Assembly (NCBI RefSeq): GCF_019091135.1 | Contig: NZ_JAGXJW010000055.1 | Coordinates: 1 to 56,370, forward strand | Direction: 5' to 3' | From: Cohnella sp. GbtcB17 | Lineage (GTDB): Bacteria > Bacillota > Bacilli > Paenibacillales > Paenibacillaceae | DNA length: 56,370 bases | Shown: piece after piece, positions 24,001-33,042 of the stretch | Layout: the number at the start of each line of letters is the position of its first letter | How positions within the stretch are numbered: position 1 is the stretch's first letter | Program-made: the position numbers and the translations under genes | Notes under the pieces: generated by a model | Told to the model about the DNA's origin: nothing | What the model saw: only the letters and a program-made list of their open reading frames with translations | Database searches by the model: none

Positions 24001-27000
24001 CCACACCTTGTCGAAGTCCGCGTCCGTAGACGGGTGGTTCGGATAGTTGTTGCGCCCGTAATAGTGAGGATTGAACTGCACGTTGCGCATCATGCCGCCC
24101 TCGGCGCCGCCGCCGAGATAGATGCCTTCCATAAGCGGAGATCCGGCCACGTAATCGATGTAATGGCCGCTCGTATCGTAGGTGCCGAAGTCGATGCCCT
24201 GGTAGGAATTGATCAACGTCGTATCGATCGCGTAAACCCCGTGCCCTTTGCCGCGGATCGTCCAGGCGTACGGCTTGACGTTGTTCCAGTCCTGCTCGTC
24301 ATAGTAGACGGACAACCCGCGCACGCCCGCCGAAGCCGCAAGCGTGATCAGCGCGGTTGCGCCCTCCGGCGCGCCCTGGCCGTAGCGGGTGAACAGCACC
24401 GTGCCGCCGCCGATCGTATGATGCGGCACGTCCCATGAGCCGCGCAGCTCGACGCCCGTCGGCACGGACAATGGCGAATCGACGCGGTAAATGCCCGCAG
24501 GCAAATACACGGTGCCGCCGCCTGCGTCGCCCGCTGCGTCCAGCGCCTGCTGGATCGCCGCCGAAGCGTCAACGACGCCGCCCCGGTCCGCCATATACGG
24601 CGCCGCGGTCGCATCGAACAGCTGCCGGCCAGCCGGTTTCGGCCTTACCGCGGCGTCCGTCGCGATCTCTTCCGGCAGCCGGTCCAGCACATACCTCGCA
24701 TCCTGCGTGACGTTGACCTCCGCAGCCTGGCTCTCGTCCGTCACTTGCAGACTGCCGTCCAGGCCCGAATTCACCGCATTCAGCGACTGCGCGGCGCCCG
24801 TCAGCTTGACTTGCTTCGCCGCATTCGCAAAGCTTGACTGCCCGAGAATAAGCGATCCGCCGCCCAGCTCGATCGCATAACTACCGTTAGCATCGTCCCA
24901 ACCCGCGAACGCCGCGTTTTCGAAAGACAGCACGCCGCTGCCTTCGCCGACGACCGCGCGGCCCCCGCTGCCGTCGACTTGCACGTCCTGGAACTGCGCG
25001 ATCGAGTGGAAGCCCGCCGTCGCGTAGATCGCGGCCGGCGATTCGCCGACGCCCGCGGCGAAGCTGCTGCGCGTCACCAGCAGCCCGTAATCGTTGACGC
25101 CTTCAATCTTCAGTCCGATCCGGCTGTCGCTCACGTGAACGTCGTATACCTGCGCGTTCGCCGTCTCGGCGGAGCCGGTGCGCGTCGTCACCCGCATGCC
25201 GTTGTCGAAGCCCGACAGACGGATATCCGACATGTACTCCCAATCGGAACGGCCCATCACGATACCCTCTGCATGCGTCGTCGTATAGGCGCGCAGCTGT
25301 CCCGCGTCCGGCGCGCCGGCCAACCCGGACGTTGCCCAGTACGACGGCGCCAGTCGGATGCCTTCCAGCCTGCCGATATCGGTCGTAAAGTCGAGGAAAA
25401 TGCCTGTATGAAGCACGGTGCCGTACAGATTTTTCACATAGTGAAGCTCGTTCCACTCCGGTCCGATCTTGATGCCGCCATAGCTGTTGACCAGCGTGAT
25501 GTTCTCCATCGTCGCGCTGTCGCCCGGCAGCTGCTCGAACGTCCACGGATACGCAGACGGATCCGAGAGCGACTGCTCGGGATACCACACCGACAGATTC
25601 GTGGCGGCGCACCCCGGCTGCAGCGGGATAAACCTCTCGCCGTCCGCCTGCCCCCCCCCGCCGTACGACGCCAGAATAGTGCCCAACCCCTGCCCGCCCG
25701 TCTCGTCCGGGCAGATCCAGTCGCCGCGCAGCCTCACCCCGGTCGGCACGTTCAGATGGCCGTTCAGCCGGTAGGTGCCTGCCGGCGCGAACACGACGCC
25801 GCCTCCGTTGCCGCCGGCCGCATCGAGCGCGGCCTGAAACGCGGCGGTGTCATCGCTCGCGCCATCGGCCTTCGCGCCGAAGTCGCTCACGCTGAAGTCC
25901 GCGATGACGACGTCATCCGTCACAAATTGCGTATCGTACACCTTCGTCTGTGTCGCCGTCGACGTTCGCGCGACCTTTTTGACCGACACGCGCGCCACGG
26001 TCAGGTCCGGATTGTTGTCCGGGTTGCCGCCGCCGCTGATGCCGATGCGGAAGTCCGAGCCGTTCGTCCGGTTGGCGAATCTGGCGTCGATGAGCTTAAA
26101 CGTCTTCGTCTTCCATTGCCCGCTGTTGCCGTACGTGAACAGCGGCGAGTCTTTAAATGCCGCCGACAGCGCATCGTATTGCAGCACAAAGCTGCCGCCG
26201 CCCTGGTCCAGATACTCCACGGTCACATAGACGTCCTTGTCCGCATTGTCGAACAAATAGGCGTCGTCCACGTTCATGTACAAGTAAAGCGTGCGGTCGC
26301 CCGGCGCGCCGCGATTCGTTTTCCAATAACCTTTGCCGTCCAGCGTGCCCTTCACGAGACCGGACTCGTTGTCCCCGCCTCGTCCCGCAATGCCATGCTC
26401 GACCGCCGTCTCGCCGAGCGCGATGCTCGCCTCGTCCGCAGCAGTCGCCTTCAGCGTCTTGGTCACGACGACCTTCGCGAGCTTCAGCTCTGCGTTCGTC
26501 TGCCAGCTCGCGCCGCCCCCTTCGATGCCGAGGCGGAAGTCCGAACCGCCTGTCCGGTTGGCGAAGTTCGCGTCGGTCAGCTTGAACGTATGCGATTTCC
26601 AGGCGCCCGTATCGCCGTAGCTGAATAGCGGCGCATCCTTGAAGCCGTTGCCCTCGCCCTGCGCATCATATTGCAGCACGAGCTTGCCGCCGCCAGCGTC
26701 GTAATAATCGACCGTCACTTCGACGTCGTACGCCGCCATGTTTACGGAATAGCCCTCGTCGACGTTCATGTAAAAATACAGGATTCGCTTGCTCTCGTCG
26801 TCCGCGGACCGGTTCGTTTGCCAGTATGCGCGGCCGCCCGCCTCGCCCGTGACGAGCCCTTCCGGCGCCCCGTCTCCTGGCCTGGCTACGATCCCGTGCG
26901 CCTCCGGCGCGGCTCCGAGTAATATGCTAACGCTTTCATTTCCTTCCGAAGTTCCCGCCGGATTTTCAGCCGGAATCTCCGCCGCGCTTGCCCGTTCTAG

Positions 27001-27102
27001 CGTCCGGCCCGGCGCGTCGCCCGGCCAGCTGCCGAGCAGCAGCAGTACCGCCAGCAAGCCCGATACCCACGCGCTAAAGCTTCTTTTCCTGAATGCACGC
27101 AT
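21076..27102 (-). CDS. Very large SLH-anchored surface protein with two beta-helix (pectate lyase superfamily) domains
   Basis: 2008 residues, secreted. Signal peptide to about residue 41 (…ERASAAE). Then two similar beta-sandwich modules in tandem (each with GYWKTNR/AYWQTNR, LVLQYDA/FVLQYDA and SHTFKL/TKTFKL). Two right-handed beta-helix domains follow, each opening in the GH55/pectate-lyase-3 style: FGAKADGASDDTAAFQAALD and VVDASAAIQQALDAAGDAGG, with GGG(V/T)V(F/Y)xPAGxYR. Next a CBM9-like module (VAWEDDKLYFDIMVRDDVHK; DSIQLGIDL), a Thr/Pro linker (TPTPTPAPTPTPPP), a further domain and three SLH repeats at the C-terminus for cell-wall attachment. Probable polysaccharide binding or cleavage at the surface; specificity unknown. 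Follows the sugar ABC genes on the same strand. Confidence 0.88.
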   Translation of the reverse strand: MRAFRKRSFSAWVSGLLAVLLLLGSWPGDAPGRTLERASAAEIPAENPAGTSEGNESVSILLGAAPEAHGIVARPGDGAPEGLVTGEAGGRAYWQTNRSADDESKRILYFYMNVDEGYSVNMAAYDVEVTVDYYDAGGGKLVLQYDAQGEGNGFKDAPLFSYGDTGAWKSHTFKLTDANFANRTGGSDFRLGIEGGGASWQTNAELKLAKVVVTKTLKATAADEASIALGETAVEHGIAGRGGDNESGLVKGTLDGKGYWKTNRGAPGDRTLYLYMNVDDAYLFDNADKDVYVTVEYLDQGGGSFVLQYDALSAAFKDSPLFTYGNSGQWKTKTFKLIDARFANRTNGSDFRIGISGGGNPDNNPDLTVARVSVKKVARTSTATQTKVYDTQFVTDDVVIADFSVSDFGAKADGASDDTAAFQAALDAAGGNGGGVVFAPAGTYRLNGHLNVPTGVRLRGDWICPDETGGQGLGTILASYGGGGQADGERFIPLQPGCAATNLSVWYPEQSLSDPSAYPWTFEQLPGDSATMENITLVNSYGGIKIGPEWNELHYVKNLYGTVLHTGIFLDFTTDIGRLEGIRLAPSYWATSGLAGAPDAGQLRAYTTTHAEGIVMGRSDWEYMSDIRLSGFDNGMRVTTRTGSAETANAQVYDVHVSDSRIGLKIEGVNDYGLLVTRSSFAAGVGESPAAIYATAGFHSIAQFQDVQVDGSGGRAVVGEGSGVLSFENAAFAGWDDANGSYAIELGGGSLILGQSSFANAAKQVKLTGAAQSLNAVNSGLDGSLQVTDESQAAEVNVTQDARYVLDRLPEEIATDAAVRPKPAGRQLFDATAAPYMADRGGVVDASAAIQQALDAAGDAGGGTVYLPAGIYRVDSPLSVPTGVELRGSWDVPHHTIGGGTVLFTRYGQGAPEGATALITLAASAGVRGLSVYYDEQDWNNVKPYAWTIRGKGHGVYAIDTTLINSYQGIDFGTYDTSGHYIDYVAGSPLMEGIYLGGGAEGGMMRNVQFNPHYYGRNNYPNHPSTDADFDKVWSYQKEHLDAFRIGHVEGETIFNTFVYGSQYGIHFAAESGGSPVATVLGHGTDGSKKGVYLEGAGDAGLTFVNTELVSMSSTDKVYITLEDGFDAEARFFNTSMWGDTSRSVDIRSGRLRMQQSNFTTVGEKGINALGGDVALYDSYFQQPRTTHVYAGPDIERMTITNNLFKGGFQLVNEAGVKVGGSNLVPVALRLEKTALDPAHKERSNARLVLSNATDPAALSGKVELVQPSSYAGLLKPIRFKGVSYGESVKIDLPYLAAASLKFKVTLDDGRTYLSSVKLGQTFAGPLAGAASDAPRIDLSAQDEYAGGGRSGPADLSADAGVAWEDDKLYFDIMVRDDVHKQSYGGVDIWQGDSIQLGIDLNRGAGAASKQVSELGFALRDDGSAVKWRWKAPEGLQTGALGAGVEATVTRDEEAGVTHYEIAIPLDQLHGAGYEFDPRDVLGFTLLMNENDGSGREGYMEYNQGIGASKDFTLYGDLYLLDGSFEQWSLASAKAAVAAAKVEKSDTAIDAARGFVALLPEGADRTALTAALDALEEEGGEPTTSPTPTPTPAPTPTPPPVQNGSTPTPTPTPTPAAGTVTLTPVASVDAASGLVRASVGEGELDQAYAKDGVELVKIVLPSAAGATGYAVELPASALAGGDADRRIELSTPLGSVVVMDDMLGDAELAHVVAGKVTLIVQTANRKIWSGELQALVGERPAIDVSLMSGGVPIAWSNGESSAIISVPYSPASNEAARPEKLTIRYIDAQGKAHPVVSGRYDAAHGVVTFRTTHFSSYAVVYVDRGFGDLGRAEWAREAVEALAARGIVEGREVGSYDPGAPVSRADFLLLLVRMLELNGKAGGAAADFADVAAGAYYADAVRVGASLGIAGGSGDGRFRPGDAVSRQEAAALIARALRSAGEAGLPEGDAAALAAFADASEAAAYAKPDLAALVGAGLLQGSGGKLRPQGQLTRAEAAVLLYRVYERG

Positions 27103-27130
27103 CTCATTTCCCTCCTAAACCCTGTTTTGG

Positions 27131-27192
27131 ACAAAAGAAAAGGAAGCCCCCCGCGAATCATCGACAGCTATGATGAGTTCGAGGCGGGCTCC
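27131..27192 (-). terminator. Terminator after the sugar-binding lipoprotein gene
   Basis: GAGCCCGCCTCGAA pairs with TTCGCGGGGGGCTTC around an inner TCATCAT-type stem; the transcript then reads CTTTTCTTTTG. It separates the ABC operon from the SLH gene, leaving little room for a separate promoter. Confidence 0.75.
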
Positions 27193-27209
27193 CGCCGTTC
27201 ATAAGCGTA

Positions 27210-28787
27210 TTACTTCTTGGCTGCGAGGAAGGCGTCGACCTGCTTTTGCGTTTCCGCGATAATTTTGTCGAGGCCGTTTTTCTTTTGCTTTTCGATATAG
27301 TCGTCGACCGCTTTTTCCGGGTCCTTCACCGTACCGAATTCGATCGGCTTGTTGAATTCCTCGATTGCCTGGTCGCGCTTGGCCAGCTCGTTTTTCATCG
27401 GCTCCTCGGAGACGAACAGGCCGTCGAGCGGCGAGTTGACGTTGATCGGCTCGCTGGCGAACTCGGCTTCGTGCAGCCAGAAGTCCTTCGGGTAGGTCGA
27501 CGTCGGACGCATGAACTGCGGCTTCCAGAACGCCCACTGGCCGCCCCACTCCATGTAGTTGCTCGTCGTCGTGCTCATGCCGTCGGGATAGACGGCCGTA
27601 TCGCCGTCGAGCTTGTACGTCTTGCCCTCGATGCCGTACTGCACCAGATCGTACAGCGTGCGGTCCGTCTCGATCATGTCGAGGAAGCGCAGCACGCGGT
27701 CCGGATGCTTGGAGTTGCGGTTGATCGCGGCGACGTTGGCGAGCGGCGTGCGGTTCACCTGCTTTTTGTCCGGATAGATGAGCGACGACTCCAGCTTGAA
27801 CGACGGATCGGAGAAGCCCGGATCGGCGTTGACCCATTCGTGCGAGGTGAGCGTGAACACCGACTTGCCGTTGCGCCACTCGGCCGCCCCGTCCGTCTTG
27901 TCGATCATCGCGTCGCGGTTGATCAGCTTCTCGTCGTACCACTGGCGCGCCTTGACCGCGGCTTCCTTGTAGAACGGCTGCTGCTCGATCGGCTGGATTT
28001 TCATCGCCGGATCGCTCAGGTAGTAGCCGAGGCCGTGCTGGTTCAGGTCGATCCACTCTTCCCGAATCTTGATGAGCGTCAGCGGGCCGGTGCGGTTCAG
28101 CTTCATGTTCGGATAGGCCTTGCGCAGCTCGCGCAGCAGGTTTTCCGTATCCTCGATCGTCTTGACCGAATCCTTGGTTACGTTGATGCCCGCCTTCTCG
28201 GTCAGATCCGAGCGCCAGGTGACGAATTGGCGCTGGTTCATCTTCATCGTCCACGGCAGGCCGACGATATTGCCGTCGATCGTCGCCGCGGAGAGCGTGC
28301 CCTGCTCCTCGTATTTCTTGTACAGATTCGGCGCATACTGCGGCAGCAGGTCGTTCAGCGCCATGTAGGAGCCTTTGGCCGCCATCTGGTTGTAGGACAG
28401 CCAGTCGCCGTCGAAATTCAGGTCCCAGTTGTCGCCGGAAGCCGCCATGACGAGCATCTTGTCCTTGAAGTCGTTAAACGGAATAAAGTTGATGTCGAAC
28501 TTGACGTTCAGTCCTTTATCCTTGACATAGTCGCTAATCTTGGACCATACCTCGTCGGTGGCCGCCTTCTTGTCGCCGCCGAAGTAGAACTTGAGCGTGA
28601 CCTCTTCCTCCGCCTTGGCCGTCGAACTTGGGCTTGCTGCGCCGCTGGCGCCTGCGCTTGCCCCTGCCGTCGCCGTGCCGGACGGACTTGCCGCGCCGTT
28701 GTTGTTATTGCCTCCGCAAGCCGACAGCATCGCGCCGAACAGCATGACGCCGGCGAGTACCGCGGTAGCCGATTTCCCCTTTCGCAT
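27210..28787 (-). CDS. Extracellular sugar-binding lipoprotein of an ABC transporter (LplA/YtcQ-like)
   Basis: 525 residues. Lipoprotein signal with lipobox LSAC (Cys 24), then a low-complexity Asn/Ala/Ser linker, then a family-1 type solute-binding fold. The length and segments such as GDNWDLNFDGDWLSYNQMAAKG followed by YMALNDLLPQYAP, and RPTSTYPKDFWLH, match LplA/YtcQ proteins that bind oligosaccharides for the YteP/YtcP permeases. GGGGAGAGG precedes the ATG. It is the third gene of the permease-permease-binding protein set downstream of a YesM/YesN-like two-component system. Rhamnogalacturonan- or pectin-derived ligands are possible but unproven. Confidence 0.9.
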   Translation of the reverse strand: MRKGKSATAVLAGVMLFGAMLSACGGNNNNGAASPSGTATAGASAGASGAASPSSTAKAEEEVTLKFYFGGDKKAATDEVWSKISDYVKDKGLNVKFDINFIPFNDFKDKMLVMAASGDNWDLNFDGDWLSYNQMAAKGSYMALNDLLPQYAPNLYKKYEEQGTLSAATIDGNIVGLPWTMKMNQRQFVTWRSDLTEKAGINVTKDSVKTIEDTENLLRELRKAYPNMKLNRTGPLTLIKIREEWIDLNQHGLGYYLSDPAMKIQPIEQQPFYKEAAVKARQWYDEKLINRDAMIDKTDGAAEWRNGKSVFTLTSHEWVNADPGFSDPSFKLESSLIYPDKKQVNRTPLANVAAINRNSKHPDRVLRFLDMIETDRTLYDLVQYGIEGKTYKLDGDTAVYPDGMSTTTSNYMEWGGQWAFWKPQFMRPTSTYPKDFWLHEAEFASEPINVNSPLDGLFVSEEPMKNELAKRDQAIEEFNKPIEFGTVKDPEKAVDDYIEKQKKNGLDKIIAETQKQVDAFLAAKK

Positions 28788-28844
28788 GCGAAACCTCTCC
28801 CCTTAATTGTGAGATATATACTATCACGGCCGAAGCCGTTATAG

Positions 28845-29729
28845 TCAACCTTTGACTGCGCCTACCATGAGGCCCTTGACGAAATACCGCTGCACGAACG
28901 GATACAGGAAGATGATCGGCCCGATCGTAATGACGGTGAGCGCCATCTTGATCGACTCGGACGGGATCGTCGCCGAGATCTGCTGCATGGCCGCGGCATT
29001 GCTGGAGCTCTTAAGGAACTCGACGTTGGAGACGAGCGTCCGAAGCAGCAGCTGCAGCGGCTGAAGCTCCTGCTTGTCGATGAACATGAGGCCGAGGAAC
29101 CAGTCGTTCCAGTAGCCCAGGGCGACGAACAGGCCGACGGTGGCGAGCACCGGCACGGACAGCGGGGCGATCAGGCGGAAGAAAATCCGGTATTCGCTGG
29201 CGCCGTCCATTTTCGCCGATTCGTACAGGTCCTCCGGGATCGCCATCATGAAGTTGCGGATGAGGAACATGTTGAAGGCGTTCGCGAGCGGCGGCAGGAT
29301 CATCGCCCACAGCGTGTCCTTCAGATCAAGATAGCGGACGCAAATGATGTACCAGGGCACGAGCCCCCCGCTGAACAGCATCGTGATGATGACGTAGATG
29401 GACAGCACATTGCGGTATTTGAAAGATCGCCTCGCCATGACGTAGCCGCCCATGCCGTTCACGACGATGGACAGCACGGTGCCGATGACGGTGACGAGAA
29501 TGCTGATGATGTAGGCGTCGACGATCCGGCTCGAGCCGAGCAGCAGGATCTTGTAGGAACTCAGCGTGACGTGGCGCGGAATGAGCGCGTAGCCGTAGTT
29601 GACAATGTCGTTCTCGGTGCTGAGCGAGCCGGAGACGACCATGATAAACGGGAACAGGCAGGCCAGGCTGAACAGCAGGACGATCGCGCCGATCACGGTC
29701 TGACTTAGCGAAAATCTTCTGGTGAGCAT
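28845..29729 (-). CDS. Carbohydrate ABC transporter permease (YtcP/LplC-like, MalG type)
   Basis: 294 residues with six membrane segments. The cytoplasmic EAA loop is visible as ESAKMDGASEYRIFFRLIAP. The C-terminus PFVQRYFVKGLMVGAVKG is a hallmark of this group. AAGGAGG lies nine bases before the ATG. No ATPase gene is nearby; such transporters usually share a general MsmX-like ATPase. It works with the YteP-like permease upstream and the lipoprotein downstream. Confidence 0.9.
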   Translation of the reverse strand: MLTRRFSLSQTVIGAIVLLFSLACLFPFIMVVSGSLSTENDIVNYGYALIPRHVTLSSYKILLLGSSRIVDAYIISILVTVIGTVLSIVVNGMGGYVMARRSFKYRNVLSIYVIITMLFSGGLVPWYIICVRYLDLKDTLWAMILPPLANAFNMFLIRNFMMAIPEDLYESAKMDGASEYRIFFRLIAPLSVPVLATVGLFVALGYWNDWFLGLMFIDKQELQPLQLLLRTLVSNVEFLKSSSNAAAMQQISATIPSESIKMALTVITIGPIIFLYPFVQRYFVKGLMVGAVKG

Positions 29730-29776
29730 CGGGAGAAGCCTCCTTGCCGGGAAACGTAGTTAGGGAACGAGATGGA

Positions 29777-30706
29777 TCAGAAAATCGCCGAGTCTCTGTC
29801 GATCCTGCGGGCGGCGTAATTGCTGGAAAGCACGAGCACGAAGGCGACGACGGACTGGAGGAAGCCGGCCGCGGAGGCCATGCCGATATCGCCGGATTGG
29901 CGAAGGCTGCGATACACGAGCGTGTCGATGACGTCGGTGGTGGGGAACAGCAGCGTCGCGTCGCCGACCATCGCGTAAAACATCCCGAAGTCCGCGTTCA
30001 TGATCCGCCCGATCGCGAGCAGCGTCAGAATGACGACGGTGGGTCTGAGCATCGGCAGGCTGATGTACCGGATCTGCTGCCATCGCGAAGCGCCGTCGAT
30101 CGAGGCGGCTTCATAATACGAGTTATCGATGGAGGTAAGGGCGGCCAGATAGATGATCGTGCCGTAGCCCGTCACCTTCCACCGGATCGCGATCGTCAGG
30201 ATGATCGGCCACAGACCCGCCTCGCTGTAGAAGTCGACGGGTCCCGCACCGATCCACTCAAGGAACCGGTTGACCGCGCCTGTCTCGTAGTTGAGCAGGT
30301 TGTAGGTGAACACGCCGACGACGATCCAGGAGATAAAGAAAGGCAGGAACGTCAGCGATTGCGTCACCCGCTTGAAGTACTTGTTCCGCAGCTCGTTCAG
30401 CATGAGCGCGAAGCCGACTTCGAAGACGAGGCCGACGGCGATAAAAAGCACGTTGAGCAAAATCGTGTTCCGGACGGCGCGGAAGGCGGCGTCGGAGGAC
30501 AGCAGGTAGTCAAAGTTGTTGAACAGCGGGTCCATCCAGTCGCTTCCGAAGATGCCCTTCTGGAAGTCGAAGTCCTTGAACGGGATGATCAGGCCAGACA
30601 GCGGCAGGTAGCAAAACAAAAACAGCAGCGTCGCGACGGGCAGGAACATGACGAGGAGCTGATGGTTTTGAGCGAGGTCGCGGACCAGTCCGTTTCGGCG
30701 TTTCAT
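29777..30706 (-). CDS. Carbohydrate ABC transporter permease (YteP/LplB-like, MalF type)
   Basis: About 309 residues from ATG 30706, placed nine bases after AAAGGA; ATG 30712 is an alternative. Six membrane segments; the EAA motif reads EAASIDGASRWQQIRYISLP. MLLFLFCYLPLSGLIIPFKDF-type N-terminus is typical of LplB/YteP proteins. It is the first gene of the permease-permease-lipoprotein operon. The upstream gap holds palindromic repeats rather than an obvious promoter. Confidence 0.9.
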   Translation of the reverse strand: MKRRNGLVRDLAQNHQLLVMFLPVATLLFLFCYLPLSGLIIPFKDFDFQKGIFGSDWMDPLFNNFDYLLSSDAAFRAVRNTILLNVLFIAVGLVFEVGFALMLNELRNKYFKRVTQSLTFLPFFISWIVVGVFTYNLLNYETGAVNRFLEWIGAGPVDFYSEAGLWPIILTIAIRWKVTGYGTIIYLAALTSIDNSYYEAASIDGASRWQQIRYISLPMLRPTVVILTLLAIGRIMNADFGMFYAMVGDATLLFPTTDVIDTLVYRSLRQSGDIGMASAAGFLQSVVAFVLVLSSNYAARRIDRDSAIF

Positions 30707-30967
30707 GCGCATGGTTCCTTTCTGTATTCGTGATATCTTCATGATAAAGGCGGGCCGTTTCCCGTTCCATGAGCGGATCTTATCCTTTGCGGTCCCTGAT
30801 TGTCCTGTTCGTCCGGAAGCGTCCGCGCGCCTCCGATTGCGCAGGAAAACTGCCAGGGAAGGATCTCTAATCGCCCTGACGGCCCTTATCATTTAAATCG
30901 AAAGTCGAAAGTAAACTCGCTCGGAACGCAGCATGACAGCTCATCCGCTGGCATGACAACGCCGATC

Positions 30968-31160
30968 AAATAACGGTTGAAAAGCTGTTATTTCCCATGA
31001 TCGCGTCGTCCTTGGGGCAAATAAGTGTTGTAGCGCAATTATTTTTTCGCATTTGAACGGTTCGAACCGATTCTGATCCAAATAATTGCGTTTGAACACT
31101 TATTCCCTCGAAGCCCGGATCAGTGCGCCGATTAACTGCTTTTCAACACTTATCTCCCAC
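30968..31160. repeat. Cluster of degenerate palindromic repeats upstream of the sugar ABC operon
   Basis: Blocks: AAATAAC-12-GTTATTT (30968-30993); a long inverted pair 31019-31044 with 31079-31103, matching at 21 of about 25 positions and enclosing the perfect palindrome CGGTTCGAACCG (31057-31068); and a further half copy ending CAACACTTATCTCC at about 31144-31157, roughly 50 bases from the preceding one. The style is like 11952-12140. The region 30707-31226 holds no convincing gene. Confidence 0.65.
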
Positions 31161-31226
31161 CTCTCAACGATCCAAAAGCAGCTCCGCACATCTCATAAAC
31201 ATTGCTTATATAGGTTCTGACAGTTC

Positions 31227-31260
31227 AAAAAAAAGAGCCGCCCTACTCGGGCCGGCTCTT
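31227..31260 (-). terminator. Terminator overlapping the histidine kinase stop codon
   Basis: AGAGCCGGCCC-GAGTA-GGGCGGCTCT is followed by eight Ts in the transcript. The hairpin includes the last codons and the TAG stop. Confidence 0.85.
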
Positions 31261-33042
31261 GTCCTCTTCGTCCAATATCGGGTGCCGCAGCGCGATTTTC
31301 GTGCCGAATTCGGGTCCCGTCTCGATGCGCAGACGGTAGCCTTCGCCGAAGTACAGCTTCAGCCGGTTGTTGACGTTGCGCAGCCCGACGCCCTTCGCGC
31401 TCGCGGTGCTGCGGCCGCCGGGCGGCTCCTCCGTCTCGAGCTTCGCGAGCGCCTCGGCCGGTATACCGCCGCCGTTGTCGATGATGTCGATCGTGAGATC
31501 GCCGCCTTCGCGGCTGGCTGAGATCAGAATTTTCCCGCTCTCGAAGTCGTTGCGAATGCTGTGCTGAATCGCGTTCTCCACGAGCGGCTGGAGCAGCAGC
31601 CGAAGGAAGGGCAGCTCCTTGAGCTCGTCGTCCACGCCGTACAAGATCCGGATCGGTCGCCCCATGCGGGCCTGCTCGATCGCGACGTACGCTTTGACCT
31701 GCTCCAGCTCCCTGCCGAGCGTCGTGATCTCCTTGCCCTGGTTCAGGCTGAGCCGCAGCAGGTTGCCGAGCGCGGCGACCATTTGCGCGACTTCGCCCGC
31801 GCCGTGCTTCTCGGCTTTCCAACGGATCGACTCGAGCGTATTGTACAAAAAGTGCGGATTGATCTGATGGCTCAGCACTTGAAACTCCAGCTCTTTTTTG
31901 TCGCGCTCCGCGCGCGAGGCCTCGTTGATCAAGCCTTCGATCTTGCGGATGAGGCTGCCGAAGCCCCGGTACAGCCATCCGACCTCGTCCTGTCTGCGGG
32001 AAGGCGGGATCTGCTGCTGGTAGTCGCCCGACTCCAGCTTGCGCATATAACGGACTAAGCGGACGATGGGCTGGGTAAAGGAAGCCGTAATATACAGCAC
32101 GACGCCGACGCAGCAAAGCAAATAGCCGATCAGAAAATAGACGGTCGCCCGGTTGATCTCGTCGATCGTGCCGGTCAGGTCCTTGAGCGGCGTCAGGCTG
32201 ACGATCGCCCAGGGCTCGTTGTCCGTCCGGACGAAGCTCGCCAAGTACTTGCTTCCCCCGACCTCGATCGTTTTCTCCCCTTCGCTGTCCTTGCGGAACT
32301 GCTCCACGAAGCCGGACGAGGGGAACGCCGTGCCGGTCCAGCCGTTTTCGAACGAATCGTACAGCACGACGCCGTCGTCGTCCCGCAGCAGCAGCAGCCG
32401 CTGCTCGATCATCTGCCCGCTCGGCGAGAAAAAACGCTTGAGCTGGTCTTCGGACACGTCCGTAGCGATAATGCCCCGCGGCGTCTGGTCGTACAAACCC
32501 GAGAAACGCTTGACGTAAGAAAGGAGCGGACGCTCCAGCCTGCCCTTCTCCGGCAGCTTCAGGTACCAGGAAGGGCTGACTTGCGCGGCGGATTGGCGGA
32601 ACCACGCCTGCGCGCCGACGTTCGGCTCGCCGATCGTGCTGAGGTAATCGGCATACCGGCCGGGATCGATGGGATACACGCTGACCCGGAAGGCGTCGAC
32701 GGACGAGGTGCGCTGGTACAGCCAGGTCAGCAAATCGACCGTGAACGATTCCCCGTTGGCCGCGTCTCCGCCGGCCGGCTCGAGCAAATCCTGCAGGCGC
32801 TTGTCGCCGATCAAGTCGTTGACCTGATCGTTCAGCGCGCCCAGGTAGTTTTGAAAGTTGGTGCGCACCTGCAGCAAGTAGTTGTTGGCCATCGACAGAT
32901 TCGCGTTCGAGATGCCCTCGATCGACTTGACGTGCGCGTAATAGGCGAACCATAAAAAAGGGACGACTATGATCATGAAGAAGATCAATATCATCCGGTT
33001 GCGGAGCGACGAGGCGAGCCGCAGCGAGATCCCTTTATTCAT
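31243..33042 (-). CDS. Sensor histidine kinase (YesM/LytS-like, HPK7)
   Basis: 599 residues. Membrane segment near 16-38 (MILIFFMIIVVPFLWFAYYA), a large extracellular sensor, a second membrane segment near 275-300, a HAMP region, then the phosphoacceptor His in LSHQINPHFLYNTLESIRW and an ATPase domain with PLVENAIQHSI, DIIDNGGGIP and GVGLRNVNNRL. It overlaps the response regulator gene by eight bases. Together they probably sense an extracellular oligosaccharide and activate the ABC operon just downstream, possibly also the SLH protein gene. Confidence 0.92.
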   Translation of the reverse strand: MNKGISLRLASSLRNRMILIFFMIIVVPFLWFAYYAHVKSIEGISNANLSMANNYLLQVRTNFQNYLGALNDQVNDLIGDKRLQDLLEPAGGDAANGESFTVDLLTWLYQRTSSVDAFRVSVYPIDPGRYADYLSTIGEPNVGAQAWFRQSAAQVSPSWYLKLPEKGRLERPLLSYVKRFSGLYDQTPRGIIATDVSEDQLKRFFSPSGQMIEQRLLLLRDDDGVVLYDSFENGWTGTAFPSSGFVEQFRKDSEGEKTIEVGGSKYLASFVRTDNEPWAIVSLTPLKDLTGTIDEINRATVYFLIGYLLCCVGVVLYITASFTQPIVRLVRYMRKLESGDYQQQIPPSRRQDEVGWLYRGFGSLIRKIEGLINEASRAERDKKELEFQVLSHQINPHFLYNTLESIRWKAEKHGAGEVAQMVAALGNLLRLSLNQGKEITTLGRELEQVKAYVAIEQARMGRPIRILYGVDDELKELPFLRLLLQPLVENAIQHSIRNDFESGKILISASREGGDLTIDIIDNGGGIPAEALAKLETEEPPGGRSTASAKGVGLRNVNNRLKLYFGEGYRLRIETGPEFGTKIALRHPILDEEDKSRPE

